64,000 bases of DNA from Microglena sp. YARC (lineage: Eukaryota > Chlorophyta > Chlorophyceae > Chlamydomonadales > Chlamydomonadaceae). This document shows positions 52,738-62,318 of this stretch, piece after piece. Position 1 is the stretch's first letter. The number at the start of each line of letters is the position of its first letter. The position numbers and the translations under genes are program-made. The notes under the pieces are model-generated. The model was not told the DNA's origin. It did not search any database and was given only the letters and a program-made list of their open reading frames with translations. The stretch covers positions 7,122,084 to 7,186,083 of the forward strand of contig CM039462.1 in NCBI GenBank assembly GCA_022414725.1, given 5' to 3'.

Positions 52738-55700
52738 GTGAGGACCATTATCTTAGTGCCTGGACTTGACCTGACTTCTCCCCCCCCCCCCCCCTCCCAT
52801 TGCTGGCGGCCTAAGCGTATGTGACCATTAGGACCCTCTTTGATAGTGGGGTAGGCCCATGCCCGTTTGGGCTCCACGTCGTACCCATTCCATGCTCATC
52901 ACTGCTGCAATTGAGTCCACCTCCCTCGAGACGGCGGAAGCATCGCCTAATGCTGGCGGAAGCTGGAAGCAAGTTACTCAATCAGTTGGAGCCAGCCAGG
53001 GTGGTGGTCAGGCTCAGACGTAGGGCATAAACATACATGTTGTATTAGTATGATGATCTCAAGTTGGCAATGCAATGGCCAAGGAGTCTATCCCTCTCCC
53101 GCGGCGGGGGAGCATCTGTTGATACAGAGACAGCTTGGCACAGAAACTCACCCGGTTGAGCCCAGCCAGGTGGGTAGGCCAACGTTAGGGCCTAAATGAA
53201 TATAAATGGCTGTACTCGCTGCGTCCTCTGATTATCCAAGTCGCAATGCAATGGCCAATGAGTCCTATTCTCTCTCCCGAGTCGGCGGAGCGTCGTGATG
53301 TGACGGAAGCTGGAGCGCTCACTCAGGTATGGGCCCAGCCAGGTGGATGGGCCAGACGTAGGGTATGAACGTAAATGTGTATAATTATGATCTCGTTTAC
53401 ACCCCGGGGCAGCCTTACTAAAGCTACCAGGACATTGCCCCTAGTGGGATACCAGGGTACTCCATGACCAAATTGGCCAGTGCCGCTTTAGTCGGACTTG
53501 AAAAACAAACAAAACTGCGCTTTGTAGTGCTAAAAGCGCAAAAAATTGCTTGCTGCGCTGCACAGGGGGGTGCAAAAAACCTGTGCAAAAAGCGCAGTGG
53601 GGCTCCAAAAAGGCAGCGCGCCAAGCGCGCAAAAAGCGCCGCTTGGCAAATACCCTGAGGAGGACCAGAACCTGACACGCGTACCAGATTCCCACTTTCT
53701 GAACTGAACAAATAATCTTTGAAAAAAGGCCTGCTCGTCTCCCGTTTAAATAGGGCAATTAAACTCCAACACCCAACAAGGCCATTAGTAAAACAGCTGC
53801 AGAGTATTAAAAAAAGCAATTAAAATTGCAACAGCAATCGAATAACAAGTAAAATGACAATTAACTCGCAATTTTAGTATAACAGTTTAAATAACAATGG
53901 AATCACAGTTAAAGAGTAATTAAAGAATTACCTTAATAACTAGACTTAAAATAACATCGAAGGGATCAATCAAATAGCAATTAATAGCAAATCAAATACA
54001 GTTAAAACAAAAATGGAAATATCGATTGAAATACAATTATAAGAACACTGCTTTTGGCACTCTGCCTCCTGACCCACTGCACCCAGATCCCAAGTGGCCA
54101 GCTGTACTAATCACGCTGGACAATCCCTCTGAGCGGATACCCTTACAAGGTGGAGGTACACCTGGAGGTGAAGGTAGCTGCCCAATGCCATCAACGACTG
54201 CAGTGGTCATGAACCTGCTCCAGCCACATGGAACAATGTGTCTGCCCAGTATGTGGGACAGAGGGGAGGGGGGGGGGGGGGGCGGGGGGAGAAGGAGGGA
54301 GGGGAGGAGGAGGGGAAGGTAGCTGCCGAGGTGTATCAACGACTGCGAGTGGTCATGAAACCTGCTCCAGCATCTGGAAAATGTGTGTGCATGTGCCTGG
54401 TATTATGGACAGAAGGGAGGTGGGGGAGGGAATGGAGCGGGGATGGACAGACGAGAATGGAGGCAATATCAGTGAGCTCCTTTTGCTCAAGCATTTGTGT
54501 GTGTTGCCAATAACTCATATACCCCTGGTTTCGTGGGTATTGCACAGGAAGGACTTGGCAATTGGAAAGACGGTGAGCAGCCCAGAGTTTGGCTAGAAAC
54601 CATTTTAACAATTCAACCCACCCGGAACTCGAACCAACCCAACCCAACCCAACCCAACCCAACCCAACCCAACTCCCAACCCAACCCGACCCAACCCAAC
54701 CCAAGATCGCTGTAGGTTATAGATCCTTTTGTTGGGCATTGACAGTCTCGTGAAATCATGCATTGATAATGATTAAGTTTTGAATCATATGCTACTGATT
54801 GTTTGTCTTATAACCCGTAGTGCAGGTTCTTCCTCTATTGGGGCAAGCCTTATTGGATACCCGCAAGAGCAAAGCAGATCGGAATACATATGTTACTGCT
54901 TTTGTCTTCTGCCACTAGGCACCACGCTCGACTCCTCTCTGTTTGGACATGACCTATTTCGTGTGGATACCGTGCACATTAACGTGGAACCGAAGACATA
55001 GGTGTTAATCATTTGGATATGTTATTGCCTAAGTTGCTAACCACCTCGGTTTATCAGTACTGCTTGAAAGCTCCTTTGGTGGCTTGACGACTCGTCGACG
55101 CGACATTCGGTTGTGGATACCATGCAAGAAATCAACTTTGGATAATATGTTACCGATTGTTTGCCTACGAGCCCCACAGTGCTGCTGAGCTCCTTTCTGC
55201 TAATTGACATTCGTGAGAGGCATTGATTCCATGCAAGAAATCAAACTTTGATAAATATGTTTACGATTGTTTTCCACATTGTGTTTGCTCTCCCAACATG
55301 CTGAGCACAGTTGCTGACGCCATTCTTCTTGCTTGTGTGAGATGGCATGAACATTCAAGGTGGCATATGGCAAGAAAGCAAAGTTGTGGTATTTGCAACA
55401 TTGGAGATAATATGTTACCGATGCTGTTTGCCACACCCAGACCACAGTGCTGAGGCTCCTTTGTTGGAGCATGACATTCGTAAGTGGATACCTGCAAGAA
55501 ATAAACAGTCGAGATTGGAATAATATGTTAGTTACCGATTGTTTGCCCTACACCCACAGTGCTGAGCTCTTTGTTGGGCCAGCATGACTCATTCGTGTGG
55601 ATACCTGCAAGAAATCAACTTTGGATAATATGTTACCGATTGTTTGCCTACACCCACAGTGCTGAGCTCCTTTGTTGGGCATGACATTCGTGTGGATACC

Positions 55701-58700
55701 TGCAAGAAATCAACTTTGGATAATATGTTACCGATTGTTTGCCTACACCCACAGTGCTGAGCTCCTTTGTTGGGCATGACATTCGTGTGGATACCTGCAA
55801 GAAATCAACATTGGATAATATGTGCTACGGGGCGATTGTTTGCCTACACCCATCAGTGCTGAGCTCCTTTGTTGTGGGTGGCATGACATTCGTGTGGATA
55901 CCTGGCAAGAAATCAACATTGGATAATATGTTACCGATTGTTTGCCTACACCACAGCTGTCCTATGACATTCGTGGAAAGTGGATACCGCATAGAATCAT
56001 CAAACGATTGTTTGCCTACACCCACAGTGCTGAGCTCCTTTGTTGGGCAAGTCATTCAAGTGGATACCTGCAAGAAATCAACATTGGATAATATGTTACC
56101 GATTGTTTGCCTACACCCACAGTGCTGAGCTCCTTTGTTGGGCAAGTCATTCAAGTGGATACCTGCAAGAAATCAACATTGGATAATATGTTACCGATTG
56201 TTTGCCTACACCCACAGTGCTGAGCTCCTTTGTTGGGCAAGTCATTCAAGTGGATACCTGCAAGAAATCAACATTGGATAATTAGTTTATAGTTTATAGT
56301 TTAGAATTTAGAATTTATAATTTAGAATTTAGAATTTAGAATTTATAGTTTAGAATTTATAATTTATAATTTATAACCGATTGTTTGCCTACACCCACAG
56401 TGCTGAGCTCCTTTGTTGGGCAAGTCATTCAAGTGGATACCTGCAAGAAATCAACATTGGATAATATGTTACCGATTGTTTGCCTACACCCACAGTGCTG
56501 AGCTCCTTTGTTGGGCAAGTCATTCAAGTGGATACCTGCAAGAATCAACATTGGATAATATGTTACCGATTGTTTGCCTACACCCACAGTGCTTGAGCTC
56601 CCTTTGTTGGGCAAGTCATTCATAGTGGATACCTGCAAGAAATCAACATTGGATAATATGTTACCCGCAAGATTGTTTGCCCTACACTCCACAGTGCTGA
56701 GCTCCTTTGTTGGGCATGACATTCGTGTGGATACCTGCAAGAAATCAACTTTGGATAATATGTTACCGATTGTTTGCCTACACCCACAGTGCTGAGCTCC
56801 TTTGTTGGGCAAGTCATTCAAGTGGATACCTGCAAGAATCAACATTGGATAATATGTTACCGATTGTTTGCCTACACCCACAGTGCTGAGCTCCTTTGTT
56901 GGGCAAGTCATTCAAGTGGATACCTGCAAGAAATCAACATTGGATAATATGTTACCGATTGTTTGCCTACACCCACAGTGCTGAGCTCCTTTTTTGCGGC
57001 AAGTCATTCAAGTGAGATACCTTTGCAAGAAATCAAAACATTGGATAATATGGTTACTGATTGTTTGCCTACACCCACAGTGCTGAGCTCCTTTGTTGGG
57101 CAAGTCATTCAAGTGGATACCTGCAAGAAATCAACATTGGATAATATGTTACTGATTGTTTGCCTACACCCACAGTGCTGAGCTCCTTTGTTGGGCAAGT
57201 CATTCAAGAGGATACCTGCAAGAAATCAACATTGGATAATATGTTACCGATTGTTTGCCTACACCCACAGTGCTGAGCTCCTTTGTTGGGCAAGTCATTC
57301 AAGTGGATACCTGCAACAGAAATACATCTATATGTACGATTGTTTGCCTCACCCACAGTGCTGAGCTCCTTTGTTGGGCAAGTCATTCAAGTGGATACCT
57401 GCAAGAAATCAACATTGGATAATATGTTACCGATTGTTTGCCTACACCCACAGTGCTGAGCTCCTTTGTTGGGCAAGTCATTCAAGTGGATACCTGCAAG
57501 AAATCAACATTGGATAATATGGTACTTATTGCTTGCCTGCACCCACAGACTAGATTATACTAATTTTGCAGGGCTCCTTTGTGGGCCTTCTTATACTAAT
57601 ACACTTACACTTACTTTGCAGGGCTCCTTTGTTGGCCTTTTTATACTAATACACTCACACTCACACACTCACACACACACTCACACTCACTTTGCAGGGC
57701 TCCTTTGTTGGGCTTGACTGTGGCGTGGACACAGCGACCATCAGGAATGCGTCATGTGACGAGGGTAGCCAGAAGTGGTCTCCCATCACTGGCCCAAACT
57801 GCGAAGTATTTGCTGTGTGCGTCTGCCACCCTGACCCAAGCTCTCCACATGGAGGCAATACATGCAAGTACAAGGAGGATATTCCTTCAATTGACCAGTT
57901 TGTGGTGATTTGCCATGAGGGTTTCATCCTGAAGGTGGGTACCAGGGTACTTCCAGAAGGGGGGTGGGGGCTCCGCCCAAAACGAGAGTTTGTGGTGATT
58001 TGTCATGAAGGTTACATCCTTAAGGTGGGTACCAGGGTACTTCCAAGCGCGCGGGGGGGCTCCGCCCAAAACGAGAGTTTGTGGTGATTTGCCATGAAGG
58101 TTACATCCTGAAGTTGGGTACCATGGTACTTCCAAGCGCGCGGGGAGGTTCCGCCCAAAACGAGAGTTTGTGGTGATTTCCCATGAAGGTTTCATCCTGA
58201 AGGTGGGTACAGTCAAACCGAAGCACCAGTAGCAAAAATGGAGCAAAACAAAGCCAAGCAGTGCAAATCAAAACAAAGCAACACATCATACCCAAAGTAA
58301 ACAAAGCAAAACAAACCAAAACAAACCGAAACAAAGCAAAACAAAGCCAAGCAAAACAAATCAAAACAAATCAAAACAAAGCAACACATCATACCCAAAG
58401 TAAACAAAGCAAAACAAACCAAAACAAACCAAACCCAACCAAAACGAAGCAAAACAAAGCAAAACAAAGCAACACATCATACCCAAAGTAAACAAAGCAA
58501 AACAAACCAAAACAAACCAAAACAAAGCAAAACAAAGCAAGACAAAGCAAAACAAAGCAAAACAAACCAAAACAAAGCAAAACAAAACAAAACAAAGCAA
58601 CACATCATACCCAAAGTAAACTAAGCATATGTAAACCAAAACAAACCAGATCAAGCAAAACAAAACCATTACTAACATACAAAGCCATACAAAACAAAAC

Positions 58701-61700
58701 AAAATCATTCCAAACAAAACGGAACAAAATGAAACCAAAGTCAAACCCAAGGCAACCCGAGCTTATGTAGAATGTACAGGGTTCTTCGACAGATGACATA
58801 GTGGTTCTTACTACTGGAATGAAGGTGGCTACAGGAAACCAATCGAAACCAAGCCAAACCAAAATAGGCCAAACCAAACCAAACCAAACTGAGCTAGGCC
58901 ATAGAAAAGAAAAGAAAAGAAAGATCACTAACCGTTTGTGTGACTTACCAGGGTTCCTCAATGGAGGACGGAGTGTTTCTGTCTAGTGGAGTGAAGCTGG
59001 CTACATGAACTCAATCGCAACCAAGCCAAACCAAAATAGGCCAAACCAAACCAAACAGAGGTAGGCCAAACAAAACAAAAAAAACAAAAACCCCTCATCG
59101 TTTGTGTTACTTATCAGGGTATCTCGACAGAGGACGGAGTGTTTCTGTCTAGTGGAGTGAAGCTGGCTACAGGAATATAGGAAACCAATCTAAACCAAGC
59201 CAAACCAAAATAGGCCAAACCAAACCAAACCAAACCAAACCAAACCAAACCAAGCGAGGCCAAAACAAAATAGGCTAAACCAAACCAAACTAAACCGAGC
59301 TAGGTCAAACAAAACAAAAGAAAAGAAAGACCACCAACCATTTGTGTTACTTACTAGGGTTCCTCAACAGAGATTGAAGTGATTGTTTCTACTGGAGAGA
59401 AGCTGGCTACTGGAGACCAGTCAAAACCAAACCAAACCAAAGTCAACCCCAAGACTAAGCCAGAGTATTCTCATTCTGCAGGGTTCCTCATCAGAACATG
59501 GGATGGTTCTTTCTTCAGGAGTGAAGGGAGCTGCAGGAGACCTAACAAAACCAATCAAAACCAAACCAAGCCAAACCTGAGTCAAACCCAAGACTAAGCA
59601 AGAGTATTCTAATTCTGCAGGGTTCTCAGCAGAGAATGGGGTGCTTCTTTGTACCGAAGTGAAGGTAGCTACAGATGACCAATCGAAACCAATAGAAACC
59701 AATCGAAACCAAACCAAGCCAAACCTAAGTCAAACCCAAGACTAAGCAAGAGTATTCTAATTCTGCAGGGTTCCTCGACAGCAAATGGGGTGATTCTGTC
59801 TACTGGAGTTAAGGTGGCTACAGGGGGCACCTGCCACCGCCCTCCCCGTCGCGGGACCTCCGGAGGAATGGTCTTCTTCTTTTGTTTGCTATCTATCTTC
59901 TTGGCTGCTGGCTTGGCAGTTGCGGGCAAGCATGGCTGGGCATACTATCAGGTTGGTGGTGATGCTAGGATTTAACCTGGCCTAGCGCAACGTACATACA
60001 CACACACAGGTTACACATACACACACAAAGACATACACATACACACAGAGAGACATACACATTCACACAGAGAGACATACGCATACACACAGACAGGCAG
60101 ACACATATGCACACACAGACATACACATACACACATGCAAACTATCAGGTTGGTGATGATGCAAGGGTTTAGCTATTCACTATTCACACACTCATATGTA
60201 ATACGTGTACCGCTATTCGCTATTCGTCCAATCATATGTAATACTTGTACCGCTATTCGCTATTCACACAATCATATGTAATACTTGTACCGCTATTCGC
60301 TATTCACACAATCATATGTAATACTTGTACCGCTATTCGCTATTCACACAATCATATGTAATACTTGTACCGCTATTCGCTATTCACACAATCATATGTA
60401 ATACTTGTACCGCTATTTGCTATTCACACATTCATATGTAATACTTGTACCGCTATTCTCTATTCACACATGCATATGTCATACGTGTACCGCTATTCGC
60501 TATTCACACATTCATATGTCATACGTGTACCGCTATTCGCTATTCACACATTCATATGTAATACTTGTACCGCTATTCTCTATTCACACGTTCATGTGTA
60601 ATACCTGTACCGCTATTGGCTATTCACACATTCATATGTAAAACATGTACTGCTATTCACTATTCACACTCATATGTAATACTTGTACCGCTATTCTCAA
60701 TTCACACGCGCATATGTAATACTTGTACCTCTATTCGCTATTCACACACTCATGTGTGATACTTGTACCCCTATTCGCTATTCACACACTCATATGTCAT
60801 ACTTGTTGCGCTATTTGCTTTTCACACTAATATGTAATACTTGTACCACTATTTGCTATTCACACTAATATGTAATACTTGTACCACTATTTGCTTTTCA
60901 CACTAATGTGTAATACTTGTACCACTATTTGCTATTCACACTGATATGTAATACTTGTACCGCTATTCGCTATTCACACATTCATGTGTAATACTTGTAG
61001 AGCTATTCGCTATTCACGCACTTGTATGTAATACTTGTACCGCTATTTGATATTCGATATTCACTCTCATATGCTCTTCTTGTTCCGCCTCTGTTTTCCA
61101 CCATAGGCCCAAGGAATTGCCGATTTCTTATGATTATGATAGATTATGGTCTGATAGATTATGTATATGATAGCTTATGATATTGATAAGTTGTGATTAT
61201 GATTATTATATCTGATGATGTTGATACTTGCACCGCTACTTTAGCTCACATTCTCTACTCACGCTGCATATCATTTCCACCACAGGCCCAACGATTTGGC
61301 GATAGATTCTGATTATGACCTTGAAATCTCATGATCTTGAAAGCTTGTGGATTTATGATGTTTTGATATGTATACACTGTTTTTAAGGAGTCCCTCCCGC
61401 CTGGAGGGTGACACTTACTATGTCTGCCATGGTGACTTTCCCCAGCTGCGGCGTACGGGAGGGTCCCCTTAACACCACGCCCCTCCAGGCGTTATCTTTT
61501 TTTTTTTTTTTACACTATTTTGATGTTGATACTTGCACTGCTACCTACTCTCACATTCTCTACTCACACCGCTTATCATTTCCATCATAGGCCCAATGAT
61601 TTGGCGGTAGATTCTGAGTATGACCTTGATATCTCATGATCTTGATAGCTTGTGGATTTATGATATATATTGATATACACGCACACGCTTGTGGATATAC

Positions 61701-62318
61701 GCACGCTTATGGATTTATGATGTATTGATACACATACACTGTTTTTTGGCGGAGCCCCCCTTCTGTCCCCCAGTGTTACCCATTTGTCAGTTCGACCGAC
61801 CGACCATCCATCCATCCATCCATCCGTCTGACCGCAATGAAGCCTGACACGTCAGACAACGGTCTCGTAACTAACTCGCTTCCGTTGCCACCTGTCGATC
61901 CCTCGCGATCACTCTCCGCCATTTTTTAGCGTCGCAGGCGACGCTGCATAGAACTTTTTGATATTGGTACTTGCACCGCTACCTACTCTCACATAATCTA
62001 CTCACACCGCTTATCATTTCCAGCATAGACCCAATGATTTGGCGATAGATTCTGATTATGACCTTGATATCTCATGATCTTGATAGCTTGTGGATTTATG
62101 ATATATATTGATATACACGCACTGTCTTTGATATTGGTACTTGCACCGCTAAGTAAACCCACATAAACCACTCACACTGCTTATCATTTCCACAACAGGC
62201 CCAACGATTTGCCGAGGCTGGGGGTTACTCCGAGCTCCCTGGTGCCACATCTATATTGTCATCCTTCCTCGGTGCTTTTGTGAAGAAAGGGGGTAGCAGC
62301 AACAATGACCCTTGGTAG
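51941..62318 (+). CDS. Cys-rich EGF-like single-pass membrane protein (3' part)
   Basis: I do not recognise the family. Exons at 51941-52737, 57698-57934, 59769-59951 and 62199-62318 encode Cys-rich extracellular sequence, an EGF-like segment (CPNDCSG ... CQCAFAADSTFGVDCSG), a segment CVCHPDP, one transmembrane helix (MVFFFCLLSIFLAAGLAVA) and a cytoplasmic tail of about 50 residues with GGYSELPG. YSEL fits the YxxPhi sorting motif, so traffic to endosome/vacuole or endocytosis is plausible. PGTWRFFNFSVEEGQRFL ... DLELYVKF resembles prepeptidase/PPC-type beta sandwiches, but weakly. The start lies upstream, in or before the gap. The last three exons are each phase 0, and each has an edge copied into a neighbouring array. 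It may be a VPS10- or protease-like receptor. This is unproven. Confidence 0.62.
52885..53400. repeat. ~175-bp tandem repeat, 3 copies
   Basis: GCAATGCAATGGCCAA.GAGTC, CTCTCCCG.G.CGG.GGAGC, GGAAGCTGGA.GC, CAGCCAGG.GG.GG.C and ACGTAGGG.ATAAACATA occur in order in three diverged units downstream of the EGF-like exon. Confidence 0.85.
53470..53660. repeat. Dispersed AAAAAGCGC repeat, partner at 9290-9500
   Basis: It shares TGTAGTGC.AAAAGC.C, CACAGGGGGG and GCGCAGTGG.GGCTC with the segment at 9290-9500, same orientation. It is in an intron here too. Confidence 0.6.
53740..54025. repeat. AT-rich AATAACA/CAATTAA degenerate repeat
   Basis: Loose repeats of 15-25 bp such as GCAATTAA.A...AATAACA fill this stretch. 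No coding similarity. Confidence 0.6.
54026..54600 (+). repeat. Candidate small exon with tandem copy
   Basis: 54026-54165 is open (FGTLPPDPLHPDPKWPAVLI) and could be an exon of the membrane-protein gene, but the family is unknown and splice sites are unclear. GAAGGTAGCTGCC, TCAACGACTGC, GTGGTCATGAA and CCTGCTCCAGC repeat at 54170-54260 and 54315-54405, separated by a GGAGGGG run. One frame reads CSSHMEQCVCPVC, which is EGF-like, so this may again be an exon edge and its copy. Confidence 0.4.
54613..54705. repeat. (ACCCA)n microsatellite
   Basis: Nearly uninterrupted CCAACCCAACCCAACC repeat. Confidence 0.95.
54925..57540. repeat. 95-bp array from the 57698 exon's acceptor edge, ~26 copies
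   Basis: Unit: GATACCTGCAAGAAATCAAC, ATTGGATAATATGTTACCGA, TTGTTTGCCTACACCCACAG, TGCTGAGCTCCTTTGTTGGG, CAAGTCATTCAAGTG. The CACAG..CTCCTTTGTTGGGC part with GTGTGGATAC matches the true acceptor and exon start at 57691 (GCAGGGCTCCTTTGTTGGGC, then GGCGTGGACAC). Copies before 55500 are diverged and those at 56020-56280 and 57060-57290 almost identical. A TTTAGAATTTATAATTTA insertion of about 90 bp interrupts it at 56283-56375. Confidence 0.95.
57541..57697. repeat. Two extra acceptor copies before exon 57698
   Basis: TTTGCAGGGCTCCTTTGT occurs at about 57566, 57617 and at the true exon, with CTTATACTAATACACTTACAC between the first two. All three are good acceptors, so the functional choice is set only by the open frame that follows the last. 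Confidence 0.9.
57698..57934 (+). CDS. Membrane-protein exon, Cys-rich, phase 0/0
   Basis: Acceptor CTTTGCAG and donor GTGGGTAC bound 237 nt (79 codons). It encodes GSFVGLDCGVDTATIRNASC, then NCEVFAVCVCHPDPSS and ends DQFVVICHEGFILK. There are eight cysteines and one N-glycosylation-type site (NAS), consistent with a disulfide-rich extracellular module. Confidence 0.82.
57935..58215 (+). repeat. 88-bp donor-edge copies of exon 57698, 3 extra
   Basis: GTTTGTGGTGATTTGCCATG, AAGGTTACATCCTGAAG|GTGGGTACC and CTCCGCCCAAAACGAGA repeat at about 57989, 58077 and 58165. Each includes the last ~37 nt of the exon, the donor and a short intron with GGGGGCTCCGCCC. The sequence is well conserved, so all could bind U1. 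Confidence 0.94.
58216..58750. repeat. AAACAAAGC / AACAAACC repeat
   Basis: A-rich pentamer-like repeats with CACATCATACCCAAAGTAAA recurring four times (about 58281, 58384, 58471, 58603), giving a higher-order period near 90-130 bp. Minus ORFs rich in Phe/Leu/Cys are false. Confidence 0.92.
58751..59768 (+). repeat. Six decayed acceptor-edge copies of exon 59769
   Basis: AGGGTTCCTC.ACAGA followed by 45-55 nt resembling GTGTTTCTGTCTAGTGGAGT, GAAGCTGGCTAC.GGA occurs at about 58770, 58952, 59118, 59359, 59481 and 59621, before the real exon at 59769. Between copies lie AACCAAACCAAACC repeats. The last two copies carry ATTCTGCAG acceptors as good as the true one. Confidence 0.93.
59769..59951 (+). 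CDS. Membrane-protein exon with transmembrane helix
   Basis: Acceptor ATTCTGCAG and donor GTTGGTGG bound 183 nt, 61 codons, phase 0/0. It reads GSSTANGVILSTGVKVATGG, then TCHRPPRRGTSGG, then the helix MVFFFCLLSIFLAAGLAVA and GKHGWAYYQ. A single hydrophobic span followed by a basic residue fits a type I membrane protein. Confidence 0.83.
59952..60172. repeat. ACATACACAC repeat and one donor-edge copy
   Basis: A CA-rich tract (ACATACACATACACACAGAG) is followed at 60138-60172 by AACTATCAGGTTGGTGATGA, a copy of the exon 59769 donor edge (TACTATCAG|GTTGGTGGTGA). Confidence 0.88.
60173..61065. repeat. 40-bp minisatellite, about 22 copies
   Basis: Unit CGCTATTCGCTATTCACACA plus ATCATATGTAATACTTGTAC. 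The first ~10 copies are near-identical and later ones diverge. It lies in the last intron. ORFs with SYVILVPLF are false. Confidence 0.96.
61388..61515 (+). mobile_element. SINE-like element sharing the SINE 3' domain
   Basis: It starts GGAGTCCCTCCCGCCTGGAG and ends CCCTTAACACCACGCCCC, TCCAGGCGTTATC followed by a T-run of 15. The last ~45 nt match the 3' end of the three tRNA-headed SINEs (CTTAACACCACGCCCCACCA, GGCGTTATC), but the 5' half is unrelated, has no A/B box that I recognise, and is itself partly self-complementary (CGCCTGGAGGG / CCCCTCCAGGCG). Confidence 0.78.
61745..61950. mobile_element. Probable insertion with GGCGGAGCCCCCC
   Basis: A GC-rich block (TTTTTGGCGGAGCCCCCC ... CATCCATCCATCCATC ... 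GCGTCGCAGGCGACGC) interrupts an acceptor-edge unit. The GGCGGAGCCCCC motif also occurs at 6280 and, inverted, in the 57935-58215 units. It ends in the palindrome GCGTCGCAGGCGACGC. Nature uncertain. Confidence 0.5.
62199..62318 (+). CDS. Membrane-protein last exon, cytoplasmic tail
   Basis: Acceptor CACAACAG, 39 codons and a TAG at 62316-62318. It reads AQRFAEAGGYSELPGATSIL, then SSFLGAFVKKGGSSNNDPW. YSEL is a YxxPhi-type sorting signal. A short C-terminal segment FLGAFVKKGG is amphipathic. The last ~60 nt and the stop are repeated downstream. Confidence 0.82.
   Translation, partial: AQRFAEAGGYSELPGATSILSSFLGAFVKKGGSSNNDPW

Larger units (their letters stand above)
61066..62198 (+). repeat. 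Four decayed acceptor copies of the last exon
   Basis: TTTCCACCACAGGCCCAACG then ATTTGGCGATAGATTCTGAT recurs at about 61100, 61278, 61584 and 62024, before the true acceptor at 62198 (CACAACAG|GCCCAACGATTTGCCG). Units also share GATATCTCATGATCTTGA, TAGCTTGTGGATTTATGAT and ACTTGCACCGCTAC. Two mobile-like segments interrupt them (61388-61512, 61745-61950). Confidence 0.9.

Noticed and set aside
58213..58961. Phe/Cys/Leu-rich minus ORFs that look like membrane proteins
   Set aside because: They are the complement of AAACAAAGC/AACAAACC repeats, and hydrophobicity comes from TTT/TTG codons of the repeat.
60365..60868. Repeated SYVILVPLF peptides as a coding tandem repeat
   Set aside because: The 40-bp minisatellite is not divisible by 3, so frames rotate, and it lies in an intron between two well-supported exons.
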